Shown in pieces: positions 25,869 to 36,800 of a stretch of DNA of 64,000 nucleotides. A program made the position numbers and the translations under genes. The stretch comes from Capitulum mitella (lineage: Eukaryota > Arthropoda > Thecostraca > Pollicipedomorpha > Pollicipedidae): positions 3,286,001 through 3,350,000 of the forward strand of contig CP099840.1 of the NCBI GenBank assembly GCA_030062745.1. Direction: 5' to 3'. How positions within the stretch are numbered: position 1 is the stretch's first letter; each line of letters starts with the position of its first letter. The notes beneath the pieces were generated by a model. The model did not search any database, was not told the origin of the DNA, and saw nothing but the letters and a program-made list of their open reading frames with translations.

Positions 25869-26023
25869 CTGGAGTTGAGGCTGTTGTAGCGCTGGTTGAC
25901 CTGCTCCATGGTTCGCTTGATGTGGCGCGTATCCTCGCGCTGACAGCTGGCGATCAGCTGTTGCGTCAGCTGACTGAACGCCTCAACACGTGGCTTGTAC
26001 TGGTGCACCTCTAGGTGTAGCGC
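25869..26023 (-). CDS. Dys: Dystrophin internal exon, repeat 21 (human exon 54 equivalent, same 155-bp length)
   Basis: Internal exon of 155 bp, the length of human exon 54. The acceptor is TCCTTGCCCTCAG|GCG and the donor CTCCAG|GTGAGC. It starts in phase 0 and ends in phase 2, as in human. It encodes ALHLEVHQYKPRVEAFSQL, then QLIASCQREDTRHIKRTMEQ and VNQRYNSLNS, the second and third helices of repeat 21. Human QLAKDLRQWQTNVDVANDL and DDTRKVHMITENINASW align directly. The EDTR and INxxW/VNQRY positions are the landmarks. The last codon is split with the next exon at 21.4 kb (AG + C, Ser). Confidence 0.94.
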
Positions 26024-28289
26024 CTGAGGGCAAGGAGGTCACGCCAGGTCAGCTGATGGACCACATACGTGAGCACATTGTCTGGTCGGAAGGTCATCTT
26101 TCTTCTGCATGGCTGGACATCAAAGGTGTAGCCTGCGCTGTGAAATGATTGCTCGGGCAGCGATGCTGTGAAAATTCTGTCCGGAGCCAAACCAAATCGT
26201 TGCCAATCTTCCCCGCTGGCAAATGTTTCATAGAGTCAAGCCCATATCTGTCAAGCCCAGAATCAACGCTTTCGATCACACTCACGTGTCCAAAACGCAA
26301 ATTAAAGGAATCCCCACACGAAATGAAATATACAAATGAATATTCGTTCAAAACAAGCGCAACGATTACCAATATGACGAAGATGTACGTGAAACAACTT
26401 AAAAGCAATACGGAATAGTACAAAAATGGCAACGGTAATCCTTCCAAATTACTGCTTGCCACAACATTGTTTTTTTTGTAAACACAGTCTTCGTCCAGTA
26501 ATCTCCAGCCTCCATAAGACGCAACCTGACTCCATTTACTCAAAATTGCACAGCAGGTTGATCCAAACACGCCTGTACTCCAATGCCTCTGGGCGCCACC
26601 AAGCAAATAACCGATCTCATTCTGACGGAACATCAGACAGTCGGGAACGGCCGGCGATTCCCGAACGGCGACCATGCCAGAGCCAGACACGGCGCCCAAC
26701 GACACCCCAAGGGCCTGAAACATGACCCTGCAGGCCACTGCCGAGGATCAGCCGAGCATATCATCTTCGGCGCAGCCATCAGGATCTCCATACGAACGCC
26801 TGAGGCCTCCAGATCTCCAAATACCACCGCCGAGGAACGGCGTCGCATACGCAAGCACATTGTCCGAAAAGGACGTCCCAAAGTGGCCGCGTCCGACACA
26901 GACCACGCGAGGACGTCAACCAAAGCGGGTCCGGCCAACGAGGCCATCGACTACTCGAGCCCGCGCCGCGTCCGGCCCGGACCCGAATCAAACGTCGCAA
27001 CAGATGGCCGCCATACGCCCGGCCGAGTGGCCATATTAATCCCGAGCCTGGGCCATTGTGCCGCCGGCCGGGCGGCGGTGTTCCGCGGCCGACACGGGCC
27101 CGCTTCAGCGCAGGTGCCGCGGCGCCCGCTCGGCCACCGGGGACGGGACGCCGCCCGGCCCGGCCCGCCGCGCCACGGCCGCTGCACCGGCACAAACAGC
27201 TCTAACGATTGTAGATCGTCCGACGGGCCGCACGCGGCGCGGCCGCGGCTCTGACGCCGGACGGCGCCGCGGGCGCCGGGGCGGCCACGGAGCGCGGCGA
27301 CGGCCGGCCGGCCGAGAGGCGCAGCCCTTCTCACCGGTCACCGCCAGTTCAAGAGAGCGGCCGGAGACGCCGCCGCGGCTCCAGCGGGATCGAAAAGGTC
27401 ACGCTGGTCTGCCGGCATCTCCAGCGGCAGGCCGCACTGAGAGGAAGGCCTCCGAACCGCGACTATGAATTAAATTAGGCGCACTGGGTTTCCGCGGCAC
27501 GCTGGTGCATGTCATTTTTACTACTCCAAGTACCACCCCATGGTACTAACGCCCACGAAAACCACAAGGAAGAAATTACAAGCTCAGCGTGCTCCAACCG
27601 TAGGAAAGTAAAAAAAAAAAAACGTCCACACGTCCCACACTGGAAATGTCAACATCTCGCCGGCGCATTTCAAAAACAAAGAGGCTTCATCGGATGTCCC
27701 GACTGCCTCCAAAGCATCACAGACGCGATCGTCGCCGTAAATAAACAATGAACCTCGGAGGCGGTCCACCGCTCGACTTCGCACAGCCTGCCAATATCGA
27801 AACGACACTTGGTCTCGCTTTTCCGGCGCCTCGGCGGCCCGATGGCGGCGCATGGGATCAGCATAAATGTCACTTTCAGGCTTTCGACGTCGGCCTTTAC
27901 GAGCGCAGGTCGCACGTTACGTGTCAAGAGGTCCATATGCTTGGCTGGGGGTTGGCAGCTGCCTTCTGACTGACGAGGCCATTAAATAACGCCACCGCAA
28001 CACGCGACGCCCTCTGAAGTGCCGTAGCGCGCGAGACTGGCTGGTCCATGCCCTGTGCGCACACGCCCAATTTCAAATCTCATCAGTCTCCACGCCGTTA
28101 CCTCGGTCGCACACAGCGACGGGGGCGGCCGGCCAAGTTCGAGTTAATTCGTACCCTGCCGGCGCGGCAGCAGGGGCCGCGCACCGCCGGCCCGGGCCTG
28201 TTGACACGTCAAACAGCTCTCTCCGGGCTTCAGACGCCAGCCAGGACGGCGGCCGGCCGGCAAACAACGGCGCCGCCGAGCCGGGCGCG

Positions 28290-28580
28290 CGACACCTAGC
28301 CAGGCCCCAACGACGGCCGTGTGACTCCCAAAAAAGGTCGGCCGGGTGACGCCAAGCAAGGTTCCAAGGCCATGGCGGGTGACCTCTAAAAATGTTCCCA
28401 ACACCGGCCGGATGAAACCTAGCTACACCCCGAGGCCGGCCCGGTAAAACCTAGCCAAGCTCCAACGCCGGCCCGGGGACACATAGCCACGCCCCTCGGC
28501 CAGATGGGCGACTCCTAGAAATGCTCACAACGCCGACCGGGTCACACCTAGCCAAGCCCCCGGACCGGCCGGGTGAGAGC
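28290..28580. repeat. Degenerate minisatellite, about 30-35-bp units
   Basis: About nine diverged copies of a unit like ACCTAGCCAAGCTCC followed by a GCCGGCCGGGTGA-type half. CCTAGCC or related words recur near 28,295, 28,325, 28,351, 28,383, 28,417, 28,448, 28,481, 28,511 and 28,546. The higher divergence than in the 62-bp array suggests an older array. Confidence 0.75.
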
Positions 28581-29369
28581 CGGCGCATGGCCCGGACCGT
28601 GGCACGCTCCCGAACGTCATCGGACGCCGGCCGGGCCAGACAACGTCGCTCCAGAACACCGTGGACGACGCTCCTGCCGCGGCACGGGGCGACGGAACGC
28701 CACGCCTCGTCGGCCGGGGCCCCGCGGGACGGCGGCCGGGTCCGCTCGGCCGGCCGCGCGGTGATTGCACCTTACCCCGACCGGCTGTCGCGCGCACCGG
28801 CCATTTGATCAATCGCCCCGTGCCGAAGATCAATAGGCGGGCGGGGAGTTTCGGCGTCGGGCCCGGCCGCCGCGGAAGGCGCGGCGACCGCCGGCGGGGC
28901 TCCGCTGACTCCGTTCGCTCCGTTCGCTCAACTAGCCCCGTCTCCTCAACTCGCTCGACAGCTCCCTCCTCACGCGGTCCCAGCGCTCTGCCGCTCCGCT
29001 GCGGGCTCCCGGCGTGCTCCACACTCCCCCGCCCAGCTCCTCCACTCGGGAGACCTCAGCCGCGCGGCCTCCCGGCGTGCTCGACATTCCTCCGGCCGCC
29101 GGCGCGGCGGAAGCCATCGATTCCGTCGGTCACAGCTATCTGAGCGGCGCCGGCGGTCGGGCGGAGGCGGCCCGCCGGCCGAGGCGGCCGATCGCTCGCC
29201 TGTCGCTGCCGCTCCGCGCCCCGTGACCGGCATGACTGATTGGCGGCCGCCGAACGACGGCCGGCGCGGGCGGCGGAAGAGGACGCACTTCGGCGATCAG
29301 ATACGGCTAGTCAGGGGACGTTAAAACTGAAATGCGCACAAAAAGGAGACTGGGGCAGTTGCAGCATGG

Positions 29370-29501
29370 GGTATGATGTCACTTCGCAAACACTGAGAAA
29401 TATACGCGGTTACCAGCATGCATCATATCCTCATTGGTATGATGTCACTTCGCAAACACTGAGAAATATACGCGGTTACCAGCATGCATCATATCCTCAT
29501 T
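29370..29501. repeat. Two exact tandem copies of a 66-bp unit
   Basis: The unit starts GGTATGATGTCACTTCG and ends CATCATATCCTCATT. It occurs at 29,370-29,435 and again at 29,436-29,501 with no mismatch. The unit itself has inverted ends (ATGATG and CATCAT), so each copy could form a stem. Confidence 0.93.
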
Positions 29502-30801
29502 CAATTAACTTCTGCGATACCCATGTTAAGACCACTGAAATGTTTCCAGGTAAATGAGGCAATTATGTAAATTATAGGCATTATTTCCACTTACATATTC
29601 ATGGTACCCAAAACGGATTGCAGTTCCGTTCGAGAACAAGACTTGAGTGGAAAAAGGGGCGTATTACAACTTTTCCGATTGGAAGTCATCACAAAGTGCG
29701 TTACATACTGCCCCAGTTGCTGCAACTTACGCCTATATCAGGCTAAGTTGCAACATTGACAAGGAGCCATTTAGATTCGAATACTGCATAAATTTGTGGT
29801 TTCAGTTCACTGGGCAAAGCGAGCTAGCGACTCGCAGCCCTCAGCCATAACAAAAATAATAAATCAAAATCGAGTAGCCCCAGCAGAAACATAATCTTAT
29901 TATCACGGTCCAAAGAAAGGTCGTTTCATCTTATCCCACTCTCCACGAAGACCCTGCTTTGTCCAGCCAGGCGTCAGTGACACCCGTCTTCTCAAACTAG
30001 ACAAATGCAGGCAGCGATACGGAAGTGGCACTTGGCAATTCAACGAAGTCCTGCAAGAATATTGCAAACTTCAGGGACGAATTTGAAAGGCCACGTTCTA
30101 CATATGGCACGCCAGATAACTTTCAGCTGTCCCAGCATCACATTACTTTCAGCTCTCAGCCCAAGCCTCTCGCTTGCACCGCGCTGGAGCGGTAACAAGC
30201 GAAATCAGGATCACCAGCGTGCGTCAACCGACCCCGCACGGTTTAACAGGGACAAGCGTTCTTCGGTCCGACGCTCGAGACCACTTCAGCCAGGCTCAGT
30301 CCTCCTCGGCCCCCTATCGGCGCCTCGCGACCCGCCACGACCACCCAGGCCGGCGCTCGAACCAAAGCTCCGCGCCGCTGATCCAAACTTCGGCCAGCCG
30401 GCTGTAAACAGCGGGACGGCCACCGGCAGGGCGCCGCGGGGGATCGCCCGGCCGGCGCGGCCGCCAGGGGTGTCGCCGAGGGCGCCGCCGGACGGCGGAA
30501 AGTCTCGGGTTCGGCCATCAATCTGCGGCGTCGCGGCGCGTAATATTAGTCCACGGCTAATTACTGAGCCAAACGCTGCGCGGAAAGTTTCCCGATAACA
30601 AGCTGGAGGCAATTTAAGTTGAACAAAGGTGATGCCTTATCAGGCATACTGTCAGGGACGTCTCGCCACCTCCAAATCACCTACTCGAGAAGGGCAATTA
30701 TGGGGGCGCCTGAATGTATCGTAGAATCGCGCCATACCTCAGGCCCAATTAAGGGCAGAACGCGAATATCAAAAGGGATGCCGACTAATTACCTCGTTAA
30801 G

Positions 30802-30836
30802 TCTGCCAAGTGTTTTCATGCGATACCACACAAAAC
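30802..30836. repeat. Dispersed 35-bp intronic repeat, copy 1
   Basis: TCTGCCAAGTGTTTTCA followed by GATACCACAC, matching 31,314-31,348 at all but about three positions. The two copies are 512 bases apart in the same orientation within the intron after exon 53e. Confidence 0.7.
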
Positions 30837-31313
30837 TTTCAATGAAGATTTCTCCACAACGATGAACAAAATGAGATAAACTAACAGCTGCCAAGCTACC
30901 GCAAGCATCCCGTGCTGGATGCCTGCCATGAGATTCAGCAGAAATTCATGAATTAAAATTTATGTAGTTGCCAGCCATAGTCATCATTTATAAAAACATT
31001 CAAATTATCATTACGAGACCGGTCGGCTCTTGGCAGCAGTCCGGCACACCTCAAAGCAAGGTTGTAGCCAGAGCAAGTCTGCTGAGGACCGCGAAGAACG
31101 AAATAATTAAATGTCAAGTCGCAGTTTGTGCCGAATCTAGGAGTATTCAAACTGGGATTCGATGTCAATCAACGAGGGCGAATACAAAGAAAACCCGGCC
31201 AGTCCTTGACCGCATCCATGCCTGGCCAGCAAACGCAAGCGGATGATACAAAAGCCCTGCCTAATGTCATCACTTCCTCGATGTTTGCTCTCCGACCCGG
31301 GCATTCTGTCAAT

Positions 31314-31348
31314 TCTGCCAAGTGTTTTCACGTGATACCACACCAAAC
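31314..31348. repeat. Dispersed 35-bp intronic repeat, copy 2
   Basis: Second copy of the 30,802 repeat, containing TTTTCACGTGATACCAC. It lies about 45 bases inside the intron from the exon-53e donor on the minus strand. No function is apparent. Confidence 0.7.
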
Positions 31349-31391
31349 ACCGTCGTCGGCTTCTCGCGGCCAACAACAACCTCTCGCTCAC

Positions 31392-31603
31392 CTTCTGCTC
31401 CTTGATCTGAGCCTCGAGCATGTCGGCCGTATGGCCCATCGGCGGCAGCTGGTCGACGCGCACCTCGAGCCGAGTCAGCCAGGCGGCCAGCTCCGCTCGC
31501 GCCGCCTCCCAGCTGGCCGAGTCGTGCCGAGCCGTCTCCAGCTGGCCCAGCCGCCGCTGCACGGCCGACTCGGTCTGGTCCCAGCCCTCCCGCAGCTGGC
31601 TCA
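31392..31603 (-). CDS. Dys: Dystrophin internal exon, repeats 20-21 (human exon 53 equivalent, same 212-bp length)
   Basis: Internal exon of 212 bp, exactly the length of human exon 53. The acceptor is CTCTGTCCGACAG|TG and the donor GAGCAGAAG|GTGAGC. It starts in phase 1 and ends in phase 0, as in human. It encodes SQLREGWDQTESAVQRRLGQ, the last helix of repeat 20. ELAAWLTRLEVRVDQLPPMG follows with the helix-A Trp of repeat 21, then HTADMLEAQIKEQK. Human has QNQWDEVQEHLQNRRQQL and DAIQKKITETK at these positions. The repeats form triple-helical bundles in the cytoplasmic rod under the muscle or neuronal membrane. Five TGACGTCA-type sites lie in the intron just before its acceptor. Confidence 0.95.
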
Positions 31604-31621
31604 CTGTCGGACAGAGGCGCG

Positions 31622-31921
31622 TGACGTCACTCTCCGGACCGGGACTACACACCCCGGCCCCGGCCCAATGTCGGCACCAAGACCAGTGACGTCACGCAGA
31701 GGACGCGGACGACAGGGCACATCGGGCTCCGGATCCAGGTTCGCTGTCCGACACAGAAACGATCGACGTCACGCGGTGGGCACGGAGAACACATGCCGGC
31801 CCCAGACTCACACCGCCTTCCGACACAGTCATGTGACGTCACATGGTGCGCGACAGGGCACACCAAACCTGTCCGGACCTCAGGCGGCTGGCTCTCTGAC
31901 TGGTAAAAACCAGTGACGTCA
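31622..31921. promoter_or_regulatory. Cluster of CRE/ATF-type TGACGTCA palindromes
   Basis: Perfect TGACGTCA octamers lie at 31,622, 31,687, 31,834 and 31,914, with a one-base variant CGACGTCA at 31,764. The spacing is 65-80 bases. The surrounding words (GACAGGGCACA, CGACACAG) partly recur, so this is a degenerate tandem repeat carrying the octamer. TGACGTCA is the consensus for CREB/ATF factors. It lies just upstream of the exon-53e acceptor on the minus strand. Binding is not shown by sequence alone. Confidence 0.5.
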
Positions 31922-32344
31922 AATGCCCGAAACGGCAAGAACGTGCACGACGCCGTCTCCTGCTAACGGCAGCTGACTCAATTTCCGGCGCAGACAAAGG
32001 CAAAAAGAGCCAATGTTGGCCCTGGATATTACGGAGTCGAACGCAGCCGCTCCCAGCGCTCCACGGCCGGATCCGTGTCGGGTGCGGAAGGCGGCGTCGT
32101 TCGCAGCCAGCCGGAGGCATTCGTCCGCCAGGCGGTCCCCGGGGTCCCAGCGGCCACGCAGTAACGCCCGAAACGGCGCCCGGCCACGGGGCACGGACAC
32201 GCCAGCGATAGCGTCACGGAGACGGCGGCACGGTCGCCGACCCCGCCGAGCCGACGCCGTCGCGCCGACGGCGGTCATCGCTGGCGACGCGCCAAGGGAC
32301 GGGGGCGAGGACCGGGGAACGGGGTTCTGCGCTGCGGGTGGGTC

Positions 32345-32790
32345 GCCGACCATCCTGCTGACACAGTGGCGTAACAGGTGTACAAGGCTGGTGACACAGC
32401 AGGCGAGGCCGTGACCCTGCTGACAGGATGGCGTAACAGGTGTACAGGGATGGTGACACAGCAGGCGAGACCGTGACCCTGCTGACAGGATGGCGTAACA
32501 GGTGTACAGGGGCTGGTGACACAGCAGGCGAGGCCGTGACCCTGCTGACACAGTGGCGTAACAGGTGTACAGGGTTGGTGACACAGCAGGCGAGGCCGTG
32601 ACCCTGCTGACACGATGGCGTAACAGGTGTACAGGGCTGGTGACACAGCAGGCGAGGCCGTGACCCTGCTGACACGATGGCGTAACAGGTGTACAGGGAT
32701 GGTGACACAGCAGGCGAGACCGTGGCCTGGCTGACAGTCATGGTGTAGCAGGTGCACAGGATTGGTGACAGGGCAGGGAACTGTGGCCCT
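32345..32790. repeat. 62-bp minisatellite, about seven copies
   Basis: The unit GTAACAGGTGTACAGGG-(C/A)TGGTGACACAGCAGGC-...-GACCCTGCTGACA repeats with GTAAC at 32,371, 32,433, 32,495, 32,558, 32,620 and 32,682. A diverged last copy lies near 32,745. Copies differ by only a few bases. The 62-base period is not a multiple of three, so the repeated peptides it yields in several frames are not coding. Confidence 0.95.
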
Positions 32791-33039
32791 GGCGTTACAG
32801 TGAACAGAACGTGCATACGTTCGTAAACGACGGGACCAGACCCTATTGCTGCAAACAAATAACGAGCGCAACAAGAACGGAAACCACAGGGCTTCGAGTC
32901 AGCAAATCAACTTTAATGTTTTGATCCCGCCGACTCCATGGGGACGAACATTACACGGGTTGTGGTGGGATGCGGAAATTATTTTACAACTGTCAAAAGA
33001 ACATCGATTATGGCCTACGAACACATGACCGCCCAGCAG

Positions 33040-33890
33040 ATCTGACAGGCACATGGAACAGGTACTCTCCTCTCTAAGGATTTGATTCCGCGCAAATGCT
33101 ATGAAAGTTAACCCTGACAAACCACAACTGATTGCTTTCGGAAGAAGATAAAATCTGCGGAATGTACATCATTCGGCAGGAAATTCCGGAAGTATACCAT
33201 GCAATCCGTCTCAGAAACAAAAAAAAAAACATGGCGGTGATCTTTGATCGCCACCTATCATGGAACGTCCATGTACAGGAAATTACGCGCAAATGTTTCT
33301 GGACTCTCACTAGCCAGTCGCATATCTGTCATTATCTTCCGACCGAGATCATCCCGACCATCATAACCGTCCTGGTCCAGCTGTCCCGCGTCCGCCCTGC
33401 ATCCCAGTATATGGCAACGGAACCCGCAATAACCTTGCCAAGATTCAAAAGACTTCGAATTTCTGCCGCTAAAGTCGTACCTGCGAAAAAGAAATTTAAC
33501 CGGCCAACGGATGTACCGACAGCGTGTACCAGTACCACCTAGGGTGGCTGGAAGCGGAAAATCAATTCAAATGTCACAGTCTCCACTGCCTCCACTATCC
33601 AACCAAACCGTGCGGCACGAGTTAGGAGCACCCGTCACGATGACGACCTGCGCCTGCCATCAGTCAGGACAGAGAGCGGGAGACACCGGCTCTATTATCG
33701 CCGACCGGCACTGTAAGATATGCTGCCAGCTGAGAGGAACACGATGGAGGTCACACATTTCCACCGCGCTGTGAAACACCTTTTACTTGACAAATGGCCA
33801 AATGACTGAAAGTAACTGAAATAAATGGACTGTGCTGGTGGGTTCGTGTGTGTTTTTTACCCTGTGTTTTGATCATGTAACGTCTGCAGG
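33040..33890 (+). mobile_element. Decayed non-LTR retrotransposon fragment, 3' end of the reverse-transcriptase ORF
   Basis: Three translated stretches in two frames are typical of the C-terminal half of LINE ORF2. These are FRANAMKVNPDK (from 33,086), MAVIFDRHLSWNVHVQEITR with CFWTLTSQSHICHYLP (about 33,230-33,350), and YGNGTRNNLAKIQK (from 33,410). A final VKHLLLDKWPND runs to a stop at 33,809, and AATAAA follows at 33,821. In-frame stops and at least two frameshifts show it is dead. The 5' half, endonuclease and catalytic palm are absent, as with usual 5' truncation. It lies opposite to the dystrophin gene. The exact clade (Jockey/CR1-like) is uncertain. Confidence 0.75.
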
Positions 33891-36800
33891 GAACAGCCAC
33901 TACTGTGTGGATTTGCCCAAACAAATGGTCCACGGTACGCGGGGACTCAGACCCAACGGGACAACGGCGCATGGAACCTCCCGTGAAATCCACAGTGCCG
34001 CGACTATTTAACAAAACCAACGGAAGTTGCACCATCACGAAAATTTAAACATTTCCCGCAAACTTAAACAACTCCTTCGATTCGAGACAAACTTCAGCAT
34101 CGCACCGGCCCCGACAACAGGACTCCGACATCCTGTGACAGAAACGGCATTTCAACCCAAAGCACATTATCCGTCGCGGGCCGGTTGGCTCCAAACAAGG
34201 ATAATTATAGTCTTCGTCACGACAACAGTCGAGTCGCAAACTTGTGGTTCCCGCCCGCCGCGCCGCGTTCGGGGCCACTCCCCGGCCTGACGCACGAACG
34301 ACGTCCAAAACAGCGTCCCGGCCTCACGGCGCTCCTGTGGGGCTCGTCCGGACCACACTCCGCGAGGGGGGACCCCGCCAACCCCCGGGATCTCGTAAAA
34401 TTACCGCCCGATCTGCTCGGTTTAGGTCAAAAATGATCACTTGGAGTCTGCTCTACACAATGACGTCTTTCAGTTTCAAAATTTCCCCAGAGGCAAAGTC
34501 AGGAGGTCCAAGTTGGGGTCAATGCTGGCAAATTTGTTCAAGTAACTGTAAGCCCATTTCTGCAGTCTGAATGCGGTTCTGTGGCAACAAGAATGTTATT
34601 TCAAGTGCCTTTTCGACAATGCTGAATTAAGATAAAATAAAGGAAAGATGAAAAAATCAAAATCTGGATCCTCCAATTTCACAACTAGGATCTTCAACAT
34701 GTTCAACAGTTTTACTTTTGAAAATGAGAAGCGGGGTGTAAGACGTATAAATCTGCACTTTTATGCTCTTCAGTGCCACTAAATAAGAACATCAATATTT
34801 CAAATGCCATGCTTTACTTGGTAAACTGACCAAACGACTATTCATCTGGATTGCCGTAGGTCCGTCTCTGCCCAACTAAAACAATTATGTACGTCCTAGG
34901 CACGTCCAGTAGCTGACTGTCGTGCTTTGCTTGTGGATTTTCGCGAAATCAAAACATGCCCATCTAAAACCATTTGTGGTGACGTACCCGATCAAGCAAA
35001 GTAAAAATATCGCAAGGTGCAAAAATGAGGGGCAAGAAAAGCCATCAACGTCTTTACCTAGAACGGTTTAGAATGCGCCAGCGACAAACCTCAAAGCGCC
35101 CCCTCTCTCACCCCATCCCCCCACCCTATCATGGAACTCACAGGAAGTCACAGGAACAGGGCTAGTCAGGCAGCAAGGGGCCCTTATTGTACTTACAATG
35201 CATGATTCAAATGGATCTTGCAAATGTACAATGACGTCCAGGACAGATCGATTACTTCAAACTAAGTCTGCGGTGATGCAATTCAGAAAAGAATGCCATG
35301 GTCATGCCTAAGTAAATGTGTTGTTAAAAATGATCACACTAACAGGAATATATGTTGCCGCACGCTTCGCGTGATCAAGCTCTGAAGACCTCGAGTGAGG
35401 AGGCAGTGAATACCACACAGATGACAAACCATCACAAACAAGGACAATCCCCGAAACATGCACCGCGCATGAACCGTAGCTCATACACAACCAGATGTCT
35501 GAGTTTGCGCGAGGTTCATACCTTACGTCGAGACAAAGACCTTCCAATGGAAGACAGAGATCAAACTGAAAAATGCCGACAAGCGTGCGTCCTTTTTGTC
35601 TGATCTTTTGTTTGCGCGGGACGTCCAGTGCTGGTTGGCCCACATGATCAAGAACGGTTTCTCCGCAAAATCCAGAGGATTTGGATGCCCGCGTCCCACG
35701 GACGTACAATTAAGAGCCTTATATCTGCCTCACTGATTCCAAAGCTTTTAAGCTTCGTTGCGGACCACGTTTTTCAAATTTCAATTGCTCTTAAAGCTGG
35801 ACTGGACAGCTATGACAGCAGACAGGCCTGTTTCCTCCCGCAGCAAGTAAATCAAGTTTGTTTATTTTTAAAGCTTAACATATCTAAGTCCATCTGCCCC
35901 GGGCTCTTTTGGTATGATGGACAGTCATTGGTCGATCATAAAATATGCAGTGAATCACATGTCCAAGTTGCAAAAAAAAACAGTTTTGCTGATCTCTATT
36001 CGAGTAAAACAATACTAATAAAACCGTAAGTTTCAAATCAGCCTTACCAAGAACACAGAACGTGAAAGTCACCGGGAGATGACGCAAAGGAAATACTGTT
36101 CAGTGGCCCGGGCAACGAAACAGTATTCCTCAGCAGCATCGCAAACGTGGCCAGGCGGGCGGAAACACTCACATCGGACAAATTTGGCACTACCCTCCAC
36201 CACGGAGAGCTGCTCTTGGCTTCAGTCCAGCTAAGCTGGCGCTCATGCAAGTCACATTACAAGCACCGTTACTTCCCAGTGCGCACCACTGGTGCCCGCA
36301 TCAGCGCAGTAAATGAAGTGCATGCAGGGCACGACACATCACATGGCCGCGCCCAGTATCAGAGCGACTGCATACTTCGGCCCTCATTGCTTCATTATGG
36401 CAACGCTTCCGAAAGCAAACAAAGCATCCTGGTCCTCGATTCGTCCACCCATCACGAAACGTAGCGCCCCTAAAGACAGCCGAAGTGTCGACTTCCCGTC
36501 CAGCCCGCCGAGCGTCGGCCACGGCGCGGCCTGATGGTTGACGACAGTCGGGCGCGACCGTAGGTCAACACAGCGGGCCGGCATCACCGGTCCCCCGCGA
36601 CTGGGCCCGGTCGCTAACCTGGCGCCCGGACCGGGTCGCGCGCTATCGCACTCCGGGTCCGTCTCGAGCCGGCTCCAGGCCCGGCCTCCACCGACAGCCG
36701 TTCGTCGACGGACGCCATCACGTATCGGCACACCTACGGCCCCCCAATCGACCAGGTGGCGACCACGCGCTGCCACCGCGCGCGCCATCGCCGAGCTGGA

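Larger units (their letters stand above)
26024..31391 (-). other. Dys: Intron between exon 53e and exon 54e
   Basis: 5,368 bases. Contents: AT-richer DNA at 26.1-26.6 kb, a run of 13 A at 27,610-27,622, GC-rich DNA at 26.9-27.5 and 28.0-29.3 kb with a minisatellite, a 66-bp tandem duplication at 29.4 kb, and two copies of a 35-bp dispersed repeat at 30.8 and 31.3 kb. A minus-strand open frame at 26.1-26.7 kb with a hydrophobic stretch is probably chance. Confidence 0.55.

Noticed and set aside
26094..26738. 214-codon minus-strand open frame with a hydrophobic stretch
   Set aside because: The hydrophobic run comes from AT-rich DNA, codons show no G/C-ending bias as in the real exons, and no family is recognised.
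32214..32874. Minus-strand frames with repeated YTCYA...RLLCHQP peptides
   Set aside because: They are produced by the 62-bp minisatellite. The period is not a multiple of three, so the same peptide jumps between frames.
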